A DNA stretch of 64,000 bases from positions 154,553,797 through 154,617,796 of the forward strand of contig VDFB02047230.1 in assembly GCA_007258455.2 (NCBI GenBank). Direction: 5' to 3'. Origin of the DNA: Sequoia sempervirens. Taxonomy: Eukaryota > Streptophyta > Pinopsida > Cupressales > Cupressaceae. Shown here piece after piece: positions 57,034 through 64,000 of the stretch (position 1 is the first letter of the stretch; every line of letters starts with the position of its first letter). Both the position numbers and the translations under genes were made by a program. The notes beneath the pieces are model-generated. The model was not told the DNA's origin. It saw only the letters and a program-made list of their open reading frames with translations, and did no database searches.

Positions 57034-58972
57034 TGTTAGGTCTCAAAAACATTGCTCCACTTCCTAGAACCAAATCTCACTCACAAGACGAAGGTTATCA
57101 TCATGCAAGTGAAATCAGGTTATCAACAAAACAATGGAGGAATCTAAGCTAACTCTACAAAAGTGGGTTATCTCTCATGCACCTTGAGCTCAACTTAGAC
57201 TTAGGAGGGTGTTCCTAGGAGTATACCTCAATACGTATTAATCTCAAAAAAATATACAAATTATTGGAATGATCGCCAACATCTCCCTTCAGCTTCATGA
57301 CATGGACTAACTACCTCCTGTGGATCATTTATCTCTAGTGTTTGTATCATGTGTTAACAAGTCGATCTTTTGGTGCAATGGAAAATGTGTTCCAAAAAAT
57401 GGTATTAGAGCCATGTTCGTAGGTTCAAATCCCCTTGGGTGATGCTGAGGGGGGCATTGTTGGCCTAATCACCATCTCCCTTCAGATTTGTGACATGGAC
57501 TAACTACCTCCTGTGGATCTATTTATCTCTAGCATTTGTATCAAGCAAATTAATAGGTTGATCTTTTGGCACAATTGAAAACATGTTCCAACAATAATCA
57601 CCGAACATCTGTAACAAAACTAAAATGCATTCTTAGCCCCAAACACTATCGCTATGTCAAGAAAAAATTATTGCATAGAACCCTTATATAGCTTATAATG
57701 TTGTGCAATCACAACCTTATGATGATAATTAATTTTATAGCTCTCTTAATGATAGACCCTTGTTATATTGCAAGGTTATGAATGCACAGAAGGACTTACT
57801 AATAAAATAAATATTAATGGTTTTTTTCATGTGTTACTAGAACAAATACAAGGAGACTGGTGTCTAGATCCTAAGGCAATAGAGTCACAAGTGACAAGGA
57901 TAAATATTAAAGAGAATACCAAAGTACACTTGATCTACACATGAAAATGCATCCACATATACCATTGTTAGTTTTATCTACTTAGTTATCCATCAATGAA
58001 CTATTCAAACTCATATGCAAACACAAAAGGAGTTGTTAGAAGACATGCAACAAGCTTATAATTGTATCATATTCCTCTTGAAGTGTTTACATCACAACAA
58101 AAAATGTGTTGAATAAAACATTCTAAAAATAATATATTTTCTAATTTTTCGCACACATCAATAGAGAAATAAATCTAGACAATGACATATTAATCTTTTG
58201 TTAGTGATCTAGCACTATCTCTACCTCCTTGTAATTACTCTAAAAATTATTTCTACATATTTTCCCTATTTGGAGATGTTATTTTGTTCTTCTTTTCCTC
58301 CTAATTTATCATCTAATGATTGAATGAGGAAGAAAACCGGGTAAAATACTATGCCCATAGAACCCTAAGTTGCACCACTGCAATAACACCTAAACCCATG
58401 GTGGAGGTTGAAACGTGCCAAGAATAGATGATGTAGATTGAAAGAGAATGACTACATTTATATTTGGGTGGTTGGGCGATCAATTTGTAGCAATGGAGGT
58501 AGTTGAAATTGAATTTCACGCCACTCATTTGGCACCCAAACACATTGAAATGAAACTACGTGGGTTTTAGTTTACTTTTATTGGTGCATTTGCACTTATC
58601 AAGAGCTATCAAATGTGTACATACACTAGTTTTCCTTGTCACCGTTATCATCTCCAATAAGAACCCCTTGATACCTTCAACTTCCAGCAGGAACCTCTAC
58701 CACCATCCCACACACTTCTCTTTATCGAGTGTGCCACGGGAACCAAGAACCAATGGTTCCTAGTTCTTATGAAACCTTTGACCATTTTTTCTACTCTTTT
58801 TTCTAAAGGAAAAAAATCATCATATGTTTAACAAGAACCAGGAACTAGAAACCATTGGTTCCTAGTGCCTATTAAATCTCTAACCACTCTATACTTAGCC
58901 AATTTTTGAATTTTTTATTTTGGTTAATTTATTAAAGTGCATGGAAGGGAACACATCCGAGAGTACAATAGA
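57034..58972 (-). mobile_element. 5' LTR of the non-autonomous element (right copy), holding a nested TRIM
   Basis: Starts TGTTAGGTCTCAAAAACATTGCTCC and parallels 53241-54833 throughout except for the 332-bp insertion at 57262-57593. Homology fades at about 58972. No matching target duplication was found outside the two LTRs, so the outer end of this copy may be truncated. Confidence 0.7.
57262..57593 (+). mobile_element. TRIM (miniature LTR retrotransposon), complete
   Basis: Two 136-bp terminal repeats at 57262-57397 and 57458-57593 (right copy TGTTGGCC...GTTCCAACA) surround a 60-bp internal region. This holds a Met-tRNA-type primer site TGGTATTAGAGCC at 57400-57412 and a purine tract GAGGGGGGCA just before the right repeat. 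No coding capacity, as is normal for TRIMs, which rely on other elements. The left repeat starts TA instead of TG. The related LTR at 53241-54833 lacks it and shows AATATATAATCACC; here flanks are ...ATATACAAAT and ATAATCACC, a 5-bp duplication that has decayed on the left side. Confidence 0.85.
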
Positions 58973-59467
58973 AACAAGAGTTGTAGAGCAGCGAAGTTCT
59001 TGCCAAAGTGTGAAAGAACAGTGTTGTTTTTGTTTGCAGCTTTTTTGATTAGTTTGGTAGTATGTAAGGATTGTGTAATTTGTTGGGTAGTCCATGAAGG
59101 AGACATTGTTAGGTTTAAAGCTTCAGTCATGCCACCCATTTATATAAGACTTGTGTATAGATGGATGCATTGATAGTTAGGACATTAATATGTCATTGAT
59201 ATAAATTAGGGAATGCATGCACTTCAATGCTTATACAGGACATTAAGCTTCCAAACACTACCAATTAATCTTCCAGCTAATAAGGCATCAGCAGAAGAAG
59301 AGCTAACCTTCAGGAAATTCTTAATAATTTGATGCCCTGTGTCAGTAGGATCTCCAAAAGCAGCTATTCTTGTAGAGATACATGGATGGAGCACCTATAT
59401 GTGCTATTCTCTAGAGATACATTTGTACCCTTTAAATTCCAATATTTGCATGTGATATATCCTTGCT

Positions 59468-59499
59468 TCATATATATATATATACACACACACACACAG
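59468..59499. repeat. (TA)n(CA)n compound microsatellite
   Basis: Seven TA units run into about seven CA units. Confidence 0.95.
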
Positions 59500-59725
59500 T
59501 CAAAGACAAACTGGCACAAAATCAAGCAGGCAATGATTATGGTTAGCCCAAGTTTTATTGAATTTGTAAAGCTCTTAAAAATTTCACAGAAGAAGAAAAA
59601 GAAACAAGTTCCAGTCAAAGACAAAGTGGCACAAAATCAAGTAGGCAATGATTATGGTTAGCCCAAGTTTTATTGAATTTGTAAAGTTCTTGAACTTTCA
59701 TAGAAGACACAAAAGAAACAAGTGA
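59498..59725. repeat. Tandem duplication, unit 114 bp, two copies
   Basis: CAGTCAAAGACAAACTGGCAC starts at 59498 and (with AAAGTGGC) at 59612. Both contain GGCAATGATTATGGTTAGCC. Copies are nearly identical, so the event is recent relative to the surrounding debris. Confidence 0.9.
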
Positions 59726-60447
59726 CAATGTCTTGTGCCATTCTAATAAGCAGCATCATAGAATATATCAAGTAATGGATATAGTCAGAGTAGATCGGTT
59801 GCATTGATCAACAAATGGTTACAACAAATTTATTTCCTGTTTAATCAAAACAAAAAAAAACAAGATACATTTTCTTTGTCATTGTGATTTTCAAAAACTG
59901 CCAATGCACCAGATGACTTAACCTGGACCATTGGTTGTGTTATTCTTAATTTTCTTTCATGAATCTCTATTTTTAAACAATGCCACAATGATACCTAGAA
60001 GGCCTAATTCTCAATGAAACAAAAATCAGCCCTTCAAATTTGATCAATAAGAGTCAATAAACTAAGAGAAGCAAGGAATAGGAAATGTACGATATATCAA
60101 GTTTAGCAAAGAAAATTGTTTATTCCATTAAGCTATTGAACAAAAGTAGTAGCTAAACAATCTGTATACAATGCATAAAGATATACAATACATAAACATG
60201 AGCTGACAAAACAATTCATGGAATATAGTGTGACAATATAGTATCCACCATTTGTCTGGAATGCAGAAGAAATTTCTAAAACAATCAAACAAATATGTAA
60301 CTAAAATTAGCCCCTACAAAACTACTATGAAGAATAGAAAACACTTGCATCACAAAGATGATCATATACCAAAACAGTGCAATTTGATCGCTTGGAAAAT
60401 TTCACACAAATTGATATGTGTAACAAGTGCAAGCATACCAGAAGAAG

Positions 60448-60963
60448 TCATAAACTGGTAAAAATCCATCCCATGCTCCATCCTAGAATAAGACCAACAC
60501 TAGCCAGGCTTAAACCAAGAGCCACTGCAAGAGCCCATGAACCATTCCTCTTTGGATTTGATTTCTTTATCTTCTTGCATTGTCTGCCCTGGTGATTTAC
60601 CAAGCAACATTGGTCCTTTTTTGTTACCACTTTCCTTCTCTTTAAGACTTCACAAGAATTACAAGCTAGACTACCTCGATCTTTTGACTGCAGGATTTTG
60701 AGTTGCCATCTGAGCTTTGAATTCTCAATCTGTAGTACTGCCAGCCATTTTTTATAGAAGTTTATATGTGAAGCTTCCTTGGTAAGCAATGATAAAAAAA
60801 TTTCATTCTCCAAAATGACAAGTTCAACTGTTTTCTCCGCCTCTCTAGCCCATGTTTGTGAATGTCGCAAAGCTTCCAATATGTCTAACTTGGTGTTGTT
60901 AGTTTCTTTAGTTTTTGTGTTTCCATCTGAGCAAGATGTCCTATCATTACATTTGCCCAACAT
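60448..60963 (-). CDS. Small membrane-anchored plant protein, 171 residues, uncharacterised family
   Basis: Intact frame from ATG 60963 to TGA 60448-60450; an in-frame TAA lies nine bases upstream of the ATG, so this is the first possible start. Residues about 28-100 are helical and charged (LRHSQTWAREAEKTVE..., ...FYKKWLAVLQIENSKL), then a Cys/Lys/Arg-rich segment (residues about 103-140), then one C-terminal hydrophobic helix (GSWALAVALGLSLASVGLIL...) ending WIFTSL. This layout, 'AREAE' helix plus basic patch plus terminal membrane segment, is that of a seed-plant protein family without known function that I recall in outline only. It would be tail-anchored. No frameshift or odd codon use. 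It is the best candidate for a working gene in the window. Confidence 0.75.
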   Translation of the reverse strand: MLGKCNDRTSCSDGNTKTKETNNTKLDILEALRHSQTWAREAEKTVELVILENEIFLSLLTKEASHINFYKKWLAVLQIENSKLRWQLKILQSKDRGSLACNSCEVLKRRKVVTKKDQCCLVNHQGRQCKKIKKSNPKRNGSWALAVALGLSLASVGLILGWSMGWIFTSL

Positions 60964-61284
60964 TAATGATTAGATTGATCCATCAGAAAGTTCAAACAAA
61001 ACAAAACAATAAAAAAACTCAAGTCCTCCTGAAACTTTGGGTAAATATAAATCCCTGCAAAAACTTTTTCTTTGCTAAATCATAACAAGAGAAATTCACT
61101 GCTCGAGAAAAATTACACAACAAAAGCTATATGCATACCTTAATATTGAACAACACTGCTCGAGAAAAATGTGGTTTCAAGGACACATAACTCAGAAAGA
61201 TGTTTAGTTTGCTTGACTGGAGCTGATACAGTTGTTTGTACTCTTTCTTCAGACAAATTCTCACAATGGAGAAGACCAAGACCT

Positions 61285-63806
61285 TCAATAGAGCCTCCAA
61301 ACATCCAAATTTCTAGCAGTGGACATGCCGAAGCCTACAATTCACAAATTCGACAAATTGATCATTCATTCTTGTAGATATAAAATAATGGTAGGATCTA
61401 ATGCTTTCTTTGTTAAAATGCCATGATGAAGCTCAATGGTCTTTTTCTCTTGATAAATACAAACGAGTCATATACAGGTCCCTTCATTTCATTGTCATAA
61501 GTTCATGAGACAAATTATATCACTTTCTCAAAAAACTAGAATAATAAAAACTCATGTGCTTCAAAATCTTAGAAACATACCAGAAGAACCAAACGATAAA
61601 AAGTGACATAGCTGATAGACTTTCCAAAACTACAGAACTTGACTACATTAATATAAGATGACGTTACATATTTTACAAAGAACAAATAATGATTAGTGTC
61701 CCAATCTTAATGTAGTTGAATCTCAGACCTGACTGAATGTTGCTCTGCTCTCAAAAGCTACTTGGGTTAATTGTAACCCTATGTAGCTCCAAATGCTCTA
61801 ATTCCGAGCTAGAATGATTGAATCTAGAAGCTTCATTCAGGTCTATGGCCGATCCTCGAGTTAAATTGCAGTGAACTTGACCCATATGTACAGAATGCTC
61901 AGAGCACCAATAATAGAATTCTTGATTGGTATATCAGTTGTCCATGAATAGAGCTCCCAAATTGTGCTTACACCATACCAAAGATTCTTAGAACCCTTTA
62001 ACATCTTATTTCAAATCAAGCATAAGGAGGCAACATTAGTTGGAGTCATAGCTCAATTTTCATTTGGCTTTTTGGTAGTGGACCTACAATTAGAAACATG
62101 AATGGTAAGGACATAATTACGGAAGAGCTTAAACAGTAGGAACATTGTTTGCTATTTGGGGCATTCAAAGTTCCAAATAACAAACAAGGTTCCGACTGTT
62201 TACTTTCAGCTCATTAGTATTGGACCTATTGACCATCACAAAATTAGGAATGTGTGAATAAGGCTTAGCTTCTAATCTTTGCCCTTACCATGAAAGCCTT
62301 GAGATGTTAAAGGACCTTGTTTGTTTTGTGCAAATCCCATCTGCACAACACTTTGAAGATCCTCGTCCCAAATATTTGAAATCTGCAAATACAAATTTGA
62401 AATATTCAATACGTGCAAAGATTGAACTAAGAAAAGAAATAAGGAGTCGTCATTCAATACAAAGGAAAGTCCACAGAGGAAGAATACAAATGATATGGCA
62501 ACAACATCACAGCGCACTTCCTCAAGTTAATTGAGAAAATCCACCCACAGCATTGAGGTACCTGAGAAATGGAATCTCCATAGCCATCAATAAAGTGTGG
62601 CTGGGTATTGACTGTCCTTCTTAGTGCAGCTTCTACTGGATTTCCCATTCCATGTTCCTCTGTTCCACAGGCCACACCAACTTGGAAAGGACAAAATTGT
62701 TGGTGGTGAAGCTGGGAAAATGTGGCAGAAGTATCAGGGCCAAACAGCAGCCACGTGACTAGAGCATCTGGAATCATCACAAAACTACAGATGAGGATTC
62801 CTTCATGTTTAATCCAAAACTCTTATTCACAAATCTTGTAGTTGTTTCATCTGGTAAACACAGAGTACAAAATTATATATGTTGAAATCAATTAAATTTA
62901 TAGATGTCGTTAAGAAAATGAATTATGAGTTGTGTTTCCTTTTATCTCTTTGCCACAGATACTCCAGAATCTCAGAAACAGAGATGAAAGTTGGCAATTA
63001 ATAATGATAAATCCTGCACCATCAAAGAAAAACCCTAAATCAACAGAAAATATAAATTTGGAAGTAAATCCCACAATTTCAAATAAAACCTATCTCAAAT
63101 ACCACATATCCAAATCGCTCCTCAAAGGTATCACTGCAGCTCTCATCCTCCACAGTACTATGAAACCCCATAAGACTATCAATAAATTTCATAACAAATT
63201 GAAAAATAGGGCTCGAGTTTGGCAATGCTTTTTGAAATGGAAATATAAATAAAGATCATTGTCTGTAATATTTGTGTTGGTTCCTTACCCCCTAACTATT
63301 AAAATTGTAGAATCAGAGTTATCAGATGAAAAGTAGTAAAGCTAAAAACCAAACTGATTAACCAGATTGAAATTGGCGCATTGCAGATTCGCATCCCTAC
63401 CCCATTTGTTTATCGGATATCGCCTACATGCTCCCTTTACATTTATCAGAGAATTAATCGACTATTGACATTATTTGTTGCTATGCAGAAACGTGAGGTA
63501 GGTTTGTATATTAGTTTCCCGGTAACAATCTGCAATAGCAAGAGCAATGCCTATAGCAATGGCAGCTGCAAATACACAGAATACGCCTCTTTGCATGCAA
63601 AATTTGCCAACACTATTGCAAGAATGTTTTCCACGTCTCCAACAACCTGCAGGAGCCTCTGTAGGAAGACTGGGTTTTCGTGCGCTCTCTTGCCTCGTAA
63701 CAAATGCAGAGTCTTTGACATAAACCAGAATCCTCTGCAGCTGTAAATCAGGGCCAATAACAGGCTGCCAAATTTCAGATAGATTAAGTTCCGAGCACAT
63801 TTGCAT
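61285..63806 (-). CDS. Four-exon host gene of unknown function, about 170 residues
   Basis: Proposed exons on the minus strand: 63806-63647, 62767-62562, 62382-62289 and 61334-61285 (stop TGA at 61285-61287). All introns are GT-AG (CAG|GTTGTT, CAG|GTACCT, CATG|GTAAGG; acceptors TTCCAG, TTGCAG, TTGTAG), and phases 1, 0 and 1 match across every junction, which strongly supports a real gene. The product begins MQMCSELNLSEIWQPVIGPD; the second exon contains ALVTWLLFGPDTSATFSQLH and HGMGNPVEAALRRTVN. No stop or shift. I do not recognise the family. The 5' end may lie upstream: ATTAAACAG at about 63822 could be an acceptor, so the ATG at 63806 is the least certain part. The downstream 171-residue gene is on the same strand; the 3'UTR of this gene may be spliced at AAG|GTATGC (61143) toward it. 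Confidence 0.6.
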
Positions 63807-64000
63807 CCAGCATTACCCACTGTTTAATAAACCCAAAAAAAAATGCAATTTGATTGGCCAGGGCACCGTAGATTAATCACTAGTTACCGACTGAAGCCTC
63901 CACTAGAGTTCCCTTGGCAGGAACTAATAATACAATATGTCCCATGTTTATCATTGCTCAATTGGGAATCATTGACCCATCTTGTTTCCTATGTTCTTGC
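63807..64000. other. Window edge, probable upstream part of the four-exon gene
   Basis: No frame of note; may be 5'UTR intron or promoter of the minus-strand gene. Confidence 0.35.

Larger units (their letters stand above)
58973..60447. other. No supported gene; tandem repeat and possible exon
   Basis: A minus-strand segment near 59395-59310 (…STRIAAFGDPTDTGHQIIKN…) ends CTGAAG|GTTAGC and looks exon-like, but I find no partner exon. Remaining sequence shows nothing. Confidence 0.35.

Noticed and set aside
57395..57440. tRNA gene-like sequence (TGGTATTAGAGCC followed by GGTTCAAATCC)
   Set aside because: It cannot fold into a full cloverleaf and is explained as primer site and interior of the TRIM.
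59310..59395. Exon of a third host gene
   Set aside because: One donor-like site and a plausible 25-codon frame are not enough; no partner exon was found.
1..64000. CRISPR array, bacterial operon, plasmid origin or organellar insertion
   Set aside because: No regularly spaced short repeats, ribosome-binding sites or organellar genes; coding evidence is plant nuclear.

Overview
The window is plant nuclear DNA from a large, repeat-dense, strongly AT-rich genome. The plant call rests on Copia and Tat-type Ty3/Gypsy retroelements, a TRIM element with a Met-tRNA-type primer site, a tRNA-Asp-type primer site, a PLS-class pentatricopeptide-repeat (PPR) fragment, TTTAGGG-like repeats, GT-AG introns, and a small membrane protein of a seed-plant family. 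Very low gene density, old nested retroelements and long LTRs fit a gymnosperm (conifer-like) genome best. That last step is inference; no marker in the window proves it.

Layout. 1-3.8 kb: the end of a minus-strand Copia-like element (primer site and LTR start), a decayed gag zinc knuckle and a possible SINE. 3.8-8.9 kb: AT-rich, no gene. 8,937-13,122: a 4.19-kb solo LTR with perfect 5-bp target duplication; it carries a GC-rich block of four palindromic tandem repeats. 13-21.5 kb: mostly unassigned, with a 46-bp-arm foldback, a gag remnant, a cluster of GGTTCG-type palindromes and a telomere-like tract. 22.1-32.3 kb: the most interesting stretch. Two adjacent, intron-containing, decayed minus-strand genes lie here, plus a third coding-like block. 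One encodes a DDE-type, transposase-like protein; its neighbour is unrecognised. The DDE gene carries a tandem exon duplication, and one exon copy is split by a solo LTR with 5-bp target duplication. 37.0-37.7 kb: a scrambled, tandemly amplified PPR relic. 38.0-47.8 kb: a decayed minus-strand Tat-like element with an extra RNase H ahead of the reverse transcriptase, an integrase, a large unrecognised ORF downstream of pol, and an opposite-strand ORF with its own TATA box. 47.8-49.6 kb: a partial LTR and a Copia RNase H fragment. 53.2-59.0 kb: a non-autonomous LTR element whose right LTR contains a 332-bp TRIM; the left LTR preserves the empty site. 60.4-63.8 kb: two apparently intact minus-strand host genes.

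The only likely functional protein genes are the two at the right edge. Most of the rest is layered transposon debris whose insertion order can be partly read. Stops in the Tat-like element are mostly TAG or TGA where CAG or CGA is expected, which is the mark of cytosine-methylation decay.
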